A stretch of 64,000 nt of DNA, taken from NCBI RefSeq assembly GCF_040438885.1, contig NZ_CP159218.1, forward strand, positions 3,968,001-4,032,000. Direction: 5' to 3'. A program made the translations under genes and the position numbers. Below, one piece after another: positions 7,747 to 16,149 of the stretch. Within the stretch, counting starts at the first letter, position 1, and each line of letters starts with the position of its first letter. Origin of the DNA: Nakamurella sp. A5-74. Its GTDB lineage: Bacteria; Actinomycetota; Actinomycetes; Mycobacteriales; Nakamurellaceae. Under the pieces are notes generated by a model. The model was not told the DNA's origin, did not search any database, and saw only the letters and a program-made list of their open reading frames with translations.

Positions 7747-9798
7747 TCAGGGCGCGCCGAGACCCAGCACCGCGGGCAGTTTCGGCGTCGTCCCGTGCAC
7801 CTGCTCATCGACGAAGCCGAGCGTCACCTCGTACCAGACCTTCGCGTGCTGGGGGCTGAGCACCCAGTGGTTCTCGTCCGGGAAGTAGAGGAACCGGTGC
7901 TGGGTGCTGCCGTCCGCCGCCGCAGGCAGCCCGGACTTCGCCAGCAGCTCGTACCAGAGCCGCAGGCCCTCGCCGATCGGCACGCGATAGTCCTTGTCAC
8001 CGTGGATCACCAGCATCGGGGTGACGATCTTGTCGACGTGCAGGTGCGGCGAGTTGTCGGCGGCCATCTGCGGCGTCATCTCGATCTCCCAGTAGGAGGA
8101 GATGTCGGTCGTGGGGCCGAACTGGTCGAGCGCCCACAACGACGCGTGGGTGACGATGCCCGCGAACCGGTCGGTGTGGCCGGCCACCCAATTGGCCAGG
8201 TAGCCGCCGAAGGAACCGCCCATCGCCACCGTGCGGTCGCCGGCGATGTCGTCGCGTTCCTCCACGACGTCGGTGATGCTCATCAGGTCGGTGAACGGCT
8301 CGCTCCCCCAGCGCCCCCACCCGCGCTGCACGAATTCCTGACCGTAGCCGGTGGACAGCGCCGGATCGGGGAGCAGGACGGCGTAGCCGCGGGCGATGAA
8401 GTTCCACGGGCACCAGCGCCAGGTCCAGGAGTTCCACGAGCCGAGCGGGCCGCCGTGGATCCAGAGGGCGAGCGGAGCCGGCTCGCTCGCGGAGGCTGAG
8501 TCCGGCAGGGCCATGAAGGCGCGCACCCGGCTACCGTCGGCCGCCGTGGTCTCGACCTCGGTGAGGGTGCCGGGCAGCACCGGTCGCTCGGCCGGGTTCT
8601 GCAGCCGCGTCACCTGTCCGGTCGCGACGTCGATCCGGACGACCTCCGGCGGGAAGGCATAGCTGCTGCGGACGGCGAAGATCGTGGTCCCGTCGGGATG
8701 GATGTGCGCAGCCGAGTACGCCGCTGCGTCGGAGGTCAGCGCGGTGACCTCGCCGGTGGCGACGTCGATGCGGAACAGCGGCGCGCGGCCGTTGTCGTCG
8801 GCGATGACGAGGATCGCCGACCCGTCGGGGAACCATGCGACCGGTGTCGGCCAGCGGTCCCAGTCGGTGGCCAGCGGGCGCAGTTCACCCCCGGTCACGT
8901 CGAGCAGGCCGAGCGTGGTGGCCGGGGCGGTCTCCGGGGTGGAGCGCCGTTCGACGGACACCACGACGGTGGCACCGTCCGGGCTGATCGGTCCGGCCGA
9001 ATAGTCGAACTCACCGGGGCCGCTGTCGGCGTTCCTCGAGGACAGCAGGGTGGTGCGCTCGGCGGTCGCGACGTCGATCCGCACCAGGTCGAAGGCGGAG
9101 GTGCCCCTGGCCAGCGGAGTCATCACGGACGTCACGACGACGGTGCCGTCGGGTGACACCCGGGGTTCGGCATGCTGCAGCGCCACGCCGATCCCTGGGG
9201 TGAGGTCACGGCAGCCGTCCACGTCGAGCAGGTGCGGCTGGGCGGGGCCGAGGTCGTGGTCCCAGAATCGCACCGGGTAGCCGGTGTGCAGGATCGCCGC
9301 AACCTTGTTGTCCTTGCGCGCGGTCCGCAGCTCGGCGTCGAGCTTCTCCTGGTCGTCAGCACCATCCGCCCCGGGCAGCACACCGGCGCTCACCAGCACC
9401 GTCGAAGCCGTGCGGGCCGGATGGACGCCGTCGATGCCGCCCTTGCGGGACAGCAGGACCGAGGCCTCACCGCCGGCCGCCGGCAGCGTCCACAGCTGGG
9501 CAGGCGGTTCGTCGTCGGACTTGTCCGGGTCGGGGCGCGCGGAGACGAACAGCAGATCGCCGTCGGCGGTGAAGGCCGGCGACGATTCGCCCTTCGTGCT
9601 GCGCGTCAGCCGCTGGGCAGGGCGCCGGTCGCGAGCGTCGATCTCCCACACCGAATTGATCCACTTCGTGCTCTTCTCGTCGAGCAGTTGGACCGTGGTC
9701 ACCAACCGCTCGCCGTCCGGGCTCATGGCCAGTCCACTCAACCGGGGCAGCGCGTTGTAGATGTCGAGATCATGGAACGGGGTCTGGAAGTCGGTCAC
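7747..9798 (-). CDS. Prolyl-oligopeptidase family (S9) serine peptidase
   Basis: A 683-residue two-domain peptidase. Residues 1-430 read as a beta-propeller with recurring S-P-D-G and W-x-P-D-G-S motifs (LAMSPDGERLV, VAWFPDGSAILV). Residues ~440-683 are an alpha/beta-hydrolase with nucleophile elbow GGSFGGYLANW (Ser near 528), GDKDYRVP carrying the acid (near 602) and DENHWVL with the His (near 643). Such acylaminoacyl-peptidases/dipeptidyl peptidases cleave short peptides. No signal peptide is visible, so it is probably cytoplasmic. I favour GTG 9798 because AGGA lies eight bases upstream and the frame further out begins with a TTG lacking one. It is the last gene of a leftward run starting at the methyltransferase. 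Confidence 0.92.
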   Translation of the reverse strand: MTDFQTPFHDLDIYNALPRLSGLAMSPDGERLVTTVQLLDEKSTKWINSVWEIDARDRRPAQRLTRSTKGESSPAFTADGDLLFVSARPDPDKSDDEPPAQLWTLPAAGGEASVLLSRKGGIDGVHPARTASTVLVSAGVLPGADGADDQEKLDAELRTARKDNKVAAILHTGYPVRFWDHDLGPAQPHLLDVDGCRDLTPGIGVALQHAEPRVSPDGTVVVTSVMTPLARGTSAFDLVRIDVATAERTTLLSSRNADSGPGEFDYSAGPISPDGATVVVSVERRSTPETAPATTLGLLDVTGGELRPLATDWDRWPTPVAWFPDGSAILVIADDNGRAPLFRIDVATGEVTALTSDAAAYSAAHIHPDGTTIFAVRSSYAFPPEVVRIDVATGQVTRLQNPAERPVLPGTLTEVETTAADGSRVRAFMALPDSASASEPAPLALWIHGGPLGSWNSWTWRWCPWNFIARGYAVLLPDPALSTGYGQEFVQRGWGRWGSEPFTDLMSITDVVEERDDIAGDRTVAMGGSFGGYLANWVAGHTDRFAGIVTHASLWALDQFGPTTDISSYWEIEMTPQMAADNSPHLHVDKIVTPMLVIHGDKDYRVPIGEGLRLWYELLAKSGLPAAADGSTQHRFLYFPDENHWVLSPQHAKVWYEVTLGFVDEQVHGTTPKLPAVLGLGAP

Positions 9799-9867
9799 AG
9801 CATCGATCCTGGCACTGATCTCCGACAAGCGCTCGCACCGGGGACCTCGTTCACCGCCACCACCGGG

Positions 9868-10713
9868 TCAGCCGGCCCGGCCAGTGGGCAACGCGGCGAG
9901 GACCCGGTCGACAGCGTCCGGATCGGTGAGCATCCGCGGAACATAGTTGTCGTCGATGGCGACGGCCACCGCCAGGAGCGCAGCACGGATCCTCGGCTCG
10001 GCGCGCCGCATCCGCTCGAACACCACCGAGGCCTCGACACCGTCGGCCGAATCCTCGGTGTCGCGATCCGTCACGAATGCCAGGCTCACCAGGCCGATGT
10101 TCAGCTCGGCGGCCAGCACGGCCTCCGGGTACTGACTCATGTTGACCAGGTCCGCTCCCGTCGAACGCAGCCAGCGGGACTCGGCGCGAGTGGCGAACCG
10201 CGGTCCCTCGATGACCGCCGTCGTGCACGGTGAATGCACCTGTTCACCCAGCCCACGCACCGTGTCGACGGCCAGCGCGACCAGCACGGGACAGTACGGA
10301 TCGGCCGCCGGCAGGTGCGACACACCGGCGTCCGGCAGCGTGCCGTCGAAGAAGGAGTCGCGACGGTGCTTGGTGTGGTCGACGAGCTGATCCGGGACGG
10401 CGAAGGCGTCCGGCGCGATGCCGGAGTTCAGGCTGCCGACGGCAGCGGACCCGATCACGGCCCGCACCCCGAGCTTCGCCAACGCCCAGATGTTCGCCCG
10501 GTAGTTGATCGCGCCCGGAGGCAACGAATGCCCCGTGCCGTGGCGGGCCAGGAACGCGATCGGACGCCCGTCGAGGACGCCCAGCGTGATGGGTCCGGAC
10601 GGCGGGCCGAACGGGGTCGGCACCTCGACCTCGCGGGCGGACTGCTCCGCCAGCAGGGCATACACGCCGGAGCCGCCGATCACGGCCATCCTCGGACGCC
10701 GGTCGTCGATCAC
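9868..10713 (-). CDS. mtnP: S-methyl-5'-thioadenosine phosphorylase
   Basis: A 281-residue purine/nucleoside phosphorylase of the MTAP type, which splits methylthioadenosine into adenine and methylthioribose-1-phosphate in polyamine/methionine salvage. Seen: N-terminal phosphate site MAVIGGSGVYALL, the FLARHGTGHSLPPGAINYRAN loop, GSLNSGIAPDAF, and VNMSQYPEAVLAAELNI with the substrate-contacting Met region. The GTG start at 10713 is supported by GAGGGG six bases upstream and by a GTGA overlap with the methyltransferase stop; an internal ATG at 10689 would remove eight residues. The four-base overlap indicates translational coupling. Confidence 0.92.
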   Translation of the reverse strand: MIDDRRPRMAVIGGSGVYALLAEQSAREVEVPTPFGPPSGPITLGVLDGRPIAFLARHGTGHSLPPGAINYRANIWALAKLGVRAVIGSAAVGSLNSGIAPDAFAVPDQLVDHTKHRRDSFFDGTLPDAGVSHLPAADPYCPVLVALAVDTVRGLGEQVHSPCTTAVIEGPRFATRAESRWLRSTGADLVNMSQYPEAVLAAELNIGLVSLAFVTDRDTEDSADGVEASVVFERMRRAEPRIRAALLAVAVAIDDNYVPRMLTDPDAVDRVLAALPTGRAG

Positions 10714-11462
10714 GAGTGTCCCCTCGATGCTGGGGTGGTGCTGTGTGGCACGAGCTGGGCTGCCCCAGGGTGTTCGAGCAGCGCGAACCGTCGTCCGGAC
10801 GGTACCGCCCAGCGGGAGGCGACGACCAGGCCGGAGTCCTGCGCGAGGGCGGGCAGCGCGGCGTCGCCCACTTCCGCCCACGGGAACGACAGACTCGGGC
10901 CCACCTCGTCGAGGAGCCTGGCTCGGAACCGCGCACTCCGGGAAGGATCGCGGTGGGTCTCGACCAGGATCGAACCCGCGGGCTCCACCAGGGACGAACA
11001 CCGACGCAGCAGGCCGACCGGGTCTCCGCCGATGCCGATGTTCCCGTCGAACAGCACCACCGCGCCCCAATGACCGGCGCGCGGCACCCGGTCGAAGATC
11101 GAGCGGCGCAACACAATCGCACCCTTGCGCCGTGCGATCGCCAGCGAGTGCGCCGAGATGTCGACTCCCAGCGTCGGTCGCCCGAGGGACGCGCCCGCGC
11201 CCACGATCCGGCCCGGCCCGCACCCCACGTCGAGGATCGGGCCGCGGGTACGTTCCAGGGCATCGATGTCCACGGCGTCGGCATCCGCCAGGAACGCGGT
11301 GACGTCGATCGGTTGTGGCATCCGGGCATCGTCGACGGCGATCAGTTGGATGTTCCCGCCCGCCTGCCGCAGGGCCCGCTCGTAGGGACTCGCCGCGCCG
11401 TGTCCGAAGTACTCGACCGCCGCAGCGCCGGGGGCCGTCACCCGCTCGCACCCGGCCGGCAT
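10710..11462 (-). CDS. Class I SAM-dependent methyltransferase
   Basis: A 250-residue methyltransferase. Motif I is ILDVGCGPGRIVGAGASLG and the acidic post-I segment is TLGVDISAHSLAIARRKG. Motif IV is replaced by WGAVVLFDGNIGIGGDP, a pattern I associate with small-molecule methyltransferases found beside glycosyltransferases in actinobacteria. Substrate unknown. It overlaps the start of mtnP by four bases, so its product methylthioadenosine or SAM-cycle link to the neighbour is suggestive only; a SAM methyltransferase itself yields SAH, not MTA. Start ATG 11462 lacks a clear ribosome site; GTG 11441 is an alternative. Confidence 0.82.
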   Translation of the reverse strand: MPAGCERVTAPGAAAVEYFGHGAASPYERALRQAGGNIQLIAVDDARMPQPIDVTAFLADADAVDIDALERTRGPILDVGCGPGRIVGAGASLGRPTLGVDISAHSLAIARRKGAIVLRRSIFDRVPRAGHWGAVVLFDGNIGIGGDPVGLLRRCSSLVEPAGSILVETHRDPSRSARFRARLLDEVGPSLSFPWAEVGDAALPALAQDSGLVVASRWAVPSGRRFALLEHPGAAQLVPHSTTPASRGHS

Positions 11463-11646
11463 GACGGCACCACATCGACAGCATCCGGTCTGTTGCGCAC
11501 ACCTCGAACGCTAGAGACCGGAGAGAACGGAACCGGGGGGCGGTTCTTACGGAATGCCAACATGCTCGGTGGCCTCACCACCCAGTTCGAACCAGCGGCA
11601 GATCTCCACTGTGCTACTGCGTGGTCTTGCGAAACCCGATCGAGGC

Positions 11647-11949
11647 GTGCCCGCTCTGGCCCCTCTGGATGCCGATGTGGCAGCGGCGCTCGGGGCGCAG
11701 GATCCGGGAGCTCAGGGACAGACGGGACGCACCCAGGATCAGCCGGCGCATTCGGCGGGTCCGAGCCGCAATCATCTCGAGCCGATCGAGCGAGGTCTGT
11801 CGGATCTCGCGCGTGCGACGCCGTGGAATCCTCACCTGTCGACGCTGTTGGCGCTGTGCGACGCGTTGGGGATCTCGTTGAGCACCATGACGGTTGATGT
11901 CTTCGGTCCGCCGACGAACGTCGAGATCGACGTCAGCGACCTGACCTGA
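11647..11949 (+). pseudogene. Decayed XRE-family HTH regulator with two compensating frameshifts
   Basis: The reading frame ending at 11949 encodes GRTQDQPAHSAGPSRNHLEPIERG and LSTLLALCDALGISLS, clearly an XRE helix-turn-helix. Helix 1 (RRIRELRDRR) is present only in another frame, between a G-run at 11692-11695 and one at 11724-11726. Removing one G from the first and adding one to the second restores LGRRIRELRDRRGRTQDQ. In the main frame helix 1 is replaced by AQDPGAQGQT, and the helices carry Pro substitutions (QPAHS, LEPIE) where the family has Leu or Gln. The gene therefore looks inactivated, unless it is an assembly error at two homopolymers. The original start is uncertain (GTG 11647 or upstream). 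Confidence 0.65.
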
Positions 11950-11995
11950 TCGGATGCCCGCGCGAGGGCCCATGCCAGCCCAGACCGGACAGGAC

Positions 11996-12021
11996 AGGAT
12001 CTCGACTCCTTCGTCGCTCGG
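11996..12021. repeat. Dispersed GATCTCGACTCSTTCSTCGCTCG repeat, copy 1
   Basis: The sequence around GGATCTCGACTCCTTCGTC matches the dispersed repeat also seen at 41477-41673, 50908-51033 and 61350-61400. It abuts the 19-bp tandem array directly. Confidence 0.5.
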
Positions 12022-12135
12022 TCAGCGTGGGGTCGCCCGATCAGCGTGGGGTCGCCCGATCAGCGTGGGGTCGCCCGATCAGCGCAGGGCCGCCCGATCA
12101 GCGCAGGGCCGCCCGATCGGCGTGGGGCCGACCGA
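12022..12135. repeat. Six tandem copies of a 19-bp unit
   Basis: Units start at 12022, 12041, 12060, 12079, 12098 and 12117. Units 1-3 are identical (TCAGCGTGGGGTCGCCCGA); units 4-5 share two changes to CAGGGCC; unit 6 is a hybrid with further changes. The gradient suggests growth by slippage in two rounds. It lies between the XRE relic and the 3' end of moaE. There are no spacers, so it is not CRISPR. Confidence 0.9.
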
Positions 12136-12146
12136 CCACCGGAAAC

Positions 12147-12569
12147 TCAGGTCGAGCCGACCCACTCGTCGGTGCCGTCGGCGAAGAGCTGGCGCTTCCA
12201 GACCGGCAACCGTTCCTTCACCAGGTCGACGAGCTCGCTGCAGGCGGCGAACGCCTCGCGGCGATGGGCCGAGGAGACGGCAGCTCCGAGCGCAACGTCA
12301 CCGACCACCAGGGTCCCGATGCGGTGCTGCACCGCCACGCTGACGGCGGGGTACCGGGCGACGATCTCGGCGGCGACCTCGGCCACCACACTGTCGGCGG
12401 TCGGATGTGCGTGGTACTCCAGGGCGTCGACGGCGCGTGCCCGGTCGTGGTTGCGGACCACACCGGCGAACGTCACCAGGGCACCGGCTGTCGCCGCTCC
12501 CACCGCCACCGCCAACGCGTCGACATCGATCGGATCGGCGGACACCCCGGCGACGGCGACCCCGTTCAC
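12147..12569 (-). CDS. moaE: Molybdopterin synthase catalytic subunit MoaE
   Basis: A 140-residue MoaE, the large subunit that with MoaD inserts two sulfurs into cyclic pyranopterin monophosphate to make molybdopterin. Visible motifs: GALVTFAGVVRNHD, LEYHAHPTA, VQHRIGTLVVGD, AHRREAF and the catalytic-lysine region LVKERLPVWKRQLF. GTG start 12569 overlaps the moaB stop by GTGA, indicating coupling. It is the last gene of the leftward moco run. No moaD or moaA lies in the window, so the small subunit and the first pathway enzyme must be encoded elsewhere. Confidence 0.94.
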   Translation of the reverse strand: MNGVAVAGVSADPIDVDALAVAVGAATAGALVTFAGVVRNHDRARAVDALEYHAHPTADSVVAEVAAEIVARYPAVSVAVQHRIGTLVVGDVALGAAVSSAHRREAFAACSELVDLVKERLPVWKRQLFADGTDEWVGST

Positions 12570-13063
12570 ACGCCCCCACCGCTGCGGTGATCGCCGCCGG
12601 CGAGTTGGGACAGTGCATGCTCCAGGACCCCGTCCAGCACGGCGAGTCCGTCACGCACCCCGCCTGTCGAGCCAGGAAGGTTGACGACCAGCGCACTGCC
12701 GGCGACGCCGCACAAGCCCCGGGACAGCACGGCCGTGGGAACCCCGGCCTCGAGCCCGGATCGCCGGATGGCGTCGGCCAGGCCCGGGATCTCCCGGTCC
12801 AGCACCGGTGCCGTCTGCTCGGGGGTGGTGTCGGTCGGCGAGATCCCCGTCCCGCCCGAGGTGATCACCACCACCGACCCGACGACAGCTGCACGCAGGG
12901 CCTCCCCGACCGCGTCACCGTCGGCCACCACGATCGGATCGGCGACTGTGAATCCCTTGTCCTGCAACCAGTCCACGATCACCGGTCCGGTGCGATCGGA
13001 GTAGACACCGGTCGCGGCCCTGGTCGAGGAGATGATCACCGAGGCTGTGCGCTGCTCGCTCAT
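12566..13063 (-). CDS. mog: Molybdopterin adenylyltransferase, MogA/MoaB family
   Basis: A 165-residue protein of the MogA/MoaB fold, which adenylylates molybdopterin before metal insertion. The signatures are VIISSTRAATGVYSDRTGP, the VVVITSGGTGISPTDTTPE loop that binds MPT, and GLCGVAGSALVVNLPGS. ATG 13063 shares its A with the moaC stop (TGATG); a TTG one codon upstream is less likely. MoeA (35454), its partner in the next step, lies 22 kb away. The M. tuberculosis counterpart, mog (Rv0865), is also flanked by moaC2 and moaE2. Confidence 0.93.
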   Translation of the reverse strand: MSEQRTASVIISSTRAATGVYSDRTGPVIVDWLQDKGFTVADPIVVADGDAVGEALRAAVVGSVVVITSGGTGISPTDTTPEQTAPVLDREIPGLADAIRRSGLEAGVPTAVLSRGLCGVAGSALVVNLPGSTGGVRDGLAVLDGVLEHALSQLAGGDHRSGGGV

Positions 13064-13560
13064 CAACCCGCCGGCCTGGTCCAGATCCCGGTCTTGCCGC
13101 CGGTTTTCGTCTCCAGTCGCACGGCGTCCAGCACCGCGGCCGGATCGACCGCCTTGACCATGTCGTGCAACGTCAGCCCCGCAACGGCCACCGCCGTCAA
13201 CGCTTCCATCTCCACCCCGGTGCGGCCGGTGGTGCGCACCGTCGCTGTGATCCGCACCTCGTCACCCACCGGGCGCAGGTCGATCAGCACGCCGGAGATC
13301 GGCAGTGGATGACACAGCGGGATCAGCTCGGAGGTCCGCTTCGCCGCCATGATGCCGGCGATCCTGGCGGTCGCCAGTGCATCACCCTTGGGCAGTCCGC
13401 CCGAGGAGATCAGCTGCACCACACCAGAAGTCGTCCGCAGGACGCCAGTGGCCACGGCCTCGCGATCGGTGAGGTCCTTGCCGGACACGTCCACCATCCG
13501 CGCGGCGCCCGCGTCGTCCGTGTGGGTCAGCGAGCCCGGTGAGGCCTCCGGCGCTGTCAT
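13063..13560 (-). CDS. moaC: Cyclic pyranopterin monophosphate synthase MoaC
   Basis: A 165-residue MoaC, which converts the MoaA product to cyclic pyranopterin monophosphate, the first stable cofactor precursor. Seen: MVDVSGKDLTDREAVATG near the N-terminus, KGDALATARIAGIMAAKRTSELIPLCHPLPI with the conserved Lys/His pair, and GVEMEALTAVAVAGLTLHDMVKAVD with the catalytic Asp/Lys. It overlaps mog by one base and lies 14 bases after the malic enzyme, so the three are probably on one transcript. Confidence 0.95.
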   Translation of the reverse strand: MTAPEASPGSLTHTDDAGAARMVDVSGKDLTDREAVATGVLRTTSGVVQLISSGGLPKGDALATARIAGIMAAKRTSELIPLCHPLPISGVLIDLRPVGDEVRITATVRTTGRTGVEMEALTAVAVAGLTLHDMVKAVDPAAVLDAVRLETKTGGKTGIWTRPAG

Positions 13561-13574
13561 CGCGGGATCATCAG

Positions 13575-15014
13575 TCAGTCGCCGGTACCGGCGGCAGCCA
13601 TCAGCGCCGATTCCTTGGCGCCGCCGCCGTGGTGCACCCCGGCGGCACTCACGATCGCCCTGGCCACCGCGGGGGCGACCTTCTCGTCGAACACGCTGGG
13701 CACGATGTACGAGGCGTTGAGCTGATCGTCGGAGACGACATCGGCGAGCGCTTCCGCTGCGGCGAGCAGCATCTCGTCGGTGATCTGGTGCGCCTGCGCA
13801 TCCAGCAACCCGCGGAAGACGCCGGGGAAGGCGAGCACGTTGTTGATCTGGTTCGGGTAGTCCGACCGACCGGTGGCCACCACGGCAGCGTGCTGTTGGG
13901 CCTCCATCGGATCGATCTCCGGATCCGGGTTGGCGAGGGCGAAGACGATCGCGTCGGAGTTCATCGTTGCGACATCCTTGCCGTGCAGGATGTTCGGGGC
14001 GGACACCCCGACGAACACATCGGCGCCGGCAACCGCGTCGGCCAACTTCCCGTGCAGATCACCCTTGTTGGTGACCTCGGCGATCTGGGCCATGTTCGGG
14101 TCCATGTCGGCCCGGTCGCGGGTGACGATCCCGCGGATGTCGTTGGCGATGATGTCGGCGGCACCGGACCGCAGCAGCAGCCGGATGATCGCACTACCGG
14201 CTGCGCCGACGCCGGACACCACGATCTTGCAGTCCTGGATCTTCTTGCCCACCACCCGCAATGCGTTGCGCAGCGCGGCCACCACGACGATCGCGGTGCC
14301 GTGCTGGTCGTCGTGGAAGACCGGGATGTCGAGCAGTTCCCGCAATCGCGCCTCGATCTCGAAGCACCGAGGCGCGGCGATGTCCTCGAGGTTGATCCCC
14401 GCGTAGACCGGCGCCAGCACCTGCACGGTGCGGATGATCTCCTCGGTGTCGGTGGTGTCCAGACAGACCGGCCAGGCGTCGACACCGGCAAACTTCTTGA
14501 ACAGCGCGGCCTTTCCCTCCATCACCGGCAGCGCCGCGGCCGGACCGATGTTGCCGAGGCCGAGCACTGCGGTGCCGTCGGTCACGACCGCGATGGTGTT
14601 GCGCTTGATCGTCAACCGGCGGGCGTCGTCCGGGTTGGCGGCGATGGCCATGCAGATCCGCGCCACCCCGGGGGTGTAGGCCCGGGAGAGATCATCGCGG
14701 GTACGCAGCGGAACCTTGGAGTTGACCTCGATCTTGCCTCCGAGGTGTACCAGGAAGGTGCGATCGGAGACCTTGCGGACCTCGACCCCGGGGAGTTCGT
14801 TCACCGCGTCGGTGATGGCGTTCGCGTGGTCCTGCGACTGGGCGTTGGTGGAGAGGTCGACGACCATCTGCCCGGCCGTCGACTCGACGACGTCGAACCC
14901 GGTGATGACCCCGCCGGCCCTCCCGACGGCCATCGTCAGATCGCCTGCCGCCGTCGCCGACGGGGGCGCGGCGATCCGCATCGTGATCGAGTATCCGGGA
15001 CCGGGTACAGCCAT
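13575..15014 (-). CDS. NAD(P)-dependent malic enzyme with N-terminal ACT-like domain
   Basis: A 479-residue malic enzyme catalysing oxidative decarboxylation of malate to pyruvate. The first ~85 residues (SITMRIAAPPSATAAGDL and on) look like an ACT regulatory domain. The catalytic core then shows YTPGVARICMAIA, the lysine region of RLTIKRNTIAVVTDGTAVLGLGNIG, FHDDQHGTAIVVVAALRNAL (metal-binding acids) and dinucleotide-binding VVSGVGAAGSAIIRLLL. Start ATG 15014 has AGGAG about 11 bases upstream. It sits in the moco operon without an obvious pathway link, so co-location may be positional only. Cofactor preference cannot be read reliably. Confidence 0.92.
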   Translation of the reverse strand: MAVPGPGYSITMRIAAPPSATAAGDLTMAVGRAGGVITGFDVVESTAGQMVVDLSTNAQSQDHANAITDAVNELPGVEVRKVSDRTFLVHLGGKIEVNSKVPLRTRDDLSRAYTPGVARICMAIAANPDDARRLTIKRNTIAVVTDGTAVLGLGNIGPAAALPVMEGKAALFKKFAGVDAWPVCLDTTDTEEIIRTVQVLAPVYAGINLEDIAAPRCFEIEARLRELLDIPVFHDDQHGTAIVVVAALRNALRVVGKKIQDCKIVVSGVGAAGSAIIRLLLRSGAADIIANDIRGIVTRDRADMDPNMAQIAEVTNKGDLHGKLADAVAGADVFVGVSAPNILHGKDVATMNSDAIVFALANPDPEIDPMEAQQHAAVVATGRSDYPNQINNVLAFPGVFRGLLDAQAHQITDEMLLAAAEALADVVSDDQLNASYIVPSVFDEKVAPAVARAIVSAAGVHHGGGAKESALMAAAGTGD

Positions 15015-15228
15015 CGGGGGTACAACTCCTTCGCAGCCGTTCCGCCCCGCCGGCACGACCGGACGCCCGCACGAGCCTAGTCGGCCCGTCCGATTCGTCG
15101 CACCGCCGCCGACTGCGGGGAACCCGCGACCTCGGTCGTGCCGGGTTCGGCCCGCCGCCCCGTGGGTCTGACCGTCCCGCCCGCGCCCGGTCTGCCTGCC
15201 CAGCCGGGTCCGACCGTCCCAGCCGGGT

Positions 15229-15792
15229 TCAGTCGTCCTGGTCGGATCCGGGGGGCCGATCGACGTCGGCGCCGTCGGCGAGGTCGCCGCACTCGATCAA
15301 CCGCACCCCGTTGGCCGTCAGATGGCGGGACCCGCCGGCGTCGGGTTCACTGCGCGCCAGGCTCTGTCGGAGCGCATCCAGATGGTCGCTCCCGATCAAC
15401 ACCGGGTGACCGGGCAGGCCTCCGTAGGCGGCTCTGATCAGTGCGCCGCGCGGCCGGGGTCCCGCCTCGGCAAGGAGTCGCTCCGACACCGCTGCGGTGA
15501 CACCCGGCAGGTCGACGAGCATCACGAGTACCGCGTCGACGTCATCGGGGACGGCGCCCAGCCCCACCCGGAGGCTCGAGGCCATGCCGGCGTCGTGGTC
15601 CGGATTGACTGCGATCGTGCTGCGCCCGAGGACCAGCGCAGTCACTGCGTCGGCGGCAGCACCGACCACGACGATCTTCGTCGAGCAGGCTGCGAGGACG
15701 TCCAGCGCGTGCAACACCCACGGCCCGGAGCCGGTGTCCGCCAGGGCTTTCGGACCGCCGTAGCGGCGGCCGCTGCCCGCTGCCAGCAACAC
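15229..15792 (-). CDS. MobA/MocA-like nucleotidyltransferase
   Basis: A protein of at least 187 residues with the MobA-like NTP-transferase signature LLAAGSGRRYGGPKAL at its very N-terminus, then a VVVGAAADAV strand, NPDHDAGMASSLRVGLGAV, and VLVMLVDLPGVTAAVSERL with the metal-binding Asp. Such enzymes attach CMP or GMP to molybdopterin. The position in the moa cluster supports a cofactor role, MocA (CTP) type more likely than MobA. GTG 15792 is the first clear start but leaves only one residue before the first strand, and the frame is open upstream to the previous gene's stop, so a CTG start nearer 15801 is possible. Confidence 0.82.
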   Translation of the reverse strand: MLLAAGSGRRYGGPKALADTGSGPWVLHALDVLAACSTKIVVVGAAADAVTALVLGRSTIAVNPDHDAGMASSLRVGLGAVPDDVDAVLVMLVDLPGVTAAVSERLLAEAGPRPRGALIRAAYGGLPGHPVLIGSDHLDALRQSLARSEPDAGGSRHLTANGVRLIECGDLADGADVDRPPGSDQDD

Positions 15793-15827
15793 CCCGACCA
15801 GCCGGACGGGCTCAGCGACCGACGGGT

Positions 15828-16010
15828 TCAGCGGTTGATCACCGTGGTCGGATGGATGTATGTGATCTCCGAGGGATCGACCGGGAACTCGATCTCGCCG
15901 AAGGGGGACAGCGCGCCGACCCGGTCGGTGGTGAACTCGCTCAGTGCGTGTTCACCCTGGGGAACCTGCGGCCAGGTCGGATCGATTCCTACGCCACGCT
16001 TGCCGGCCAT
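15828..16010 (-). CDS. Small conserved actinobacterial protein, Rv0863-like position
   Basis: A 60-residue protein, MAGKRGVGIDPTWPQVPQGE... ending ITYIHPTTVINR, with no membrane segment. It is acidic and Pro-rich with one likely beta-strand block near the C-terminus. By position it matches Rv0863, the small gene between the XPB-partner and moaC2 in M. tuberculosis. It is divergent from the XPB-partner gene (140 bp) and heads the leftward moco run. Function unknown; homology to Rv0863 is inferred from order, not alignment. Confidence 0.65.
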   Translation of the reverse strand: MAGKRGVGIDPTWPQVPQGEHALSEFTTDRVGALSPFGEIEFPVDPSEITYIHPTTVINR

Positions 16011-16136
16011 CAGCTCTGCCTCATCCCGTGCTCGTCGGCCGTCCGGATCGGCCGGCCTGCTGCTCCCGATGATAGGTCACCCGACGCAGGTCGGAGCGGA
16101 TCGGACAGGACCGTCGGACGCTCGCGGAACCCTGCG

Positions 16137-16142
16137 TACCGT
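16137..16142 (+). promoter_or_regulatory. Putative -10 box (TACCGT) of leaderless XPB-partner gene
   Basis: TACCGT ends seven bases before ATG 16150, and there is no Shine-Dalgarno between them. Confidence 0.45.
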
Positions 16143-16149
16143 TGTGGGG

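Noticed and set aside
9868-11502. Extended reading of mtnP as a 544-residue protein
   Set aside because: The N-terminal half is an out-of-frame reading of the methyltransferase gene; the GTGA junction and GAGGGG site support a start at 10713.
12022-12135. CRISPR array
   Set aside because: The 19-bp units are directly adjacent with no unique spacers, and no cas genes are present.
13539-15080. Open frame of about 513 codons antisense to the malic enzyme
   Set aside because: Shadow frame; the malic enzyme on the other strand has all catalytic motifs.
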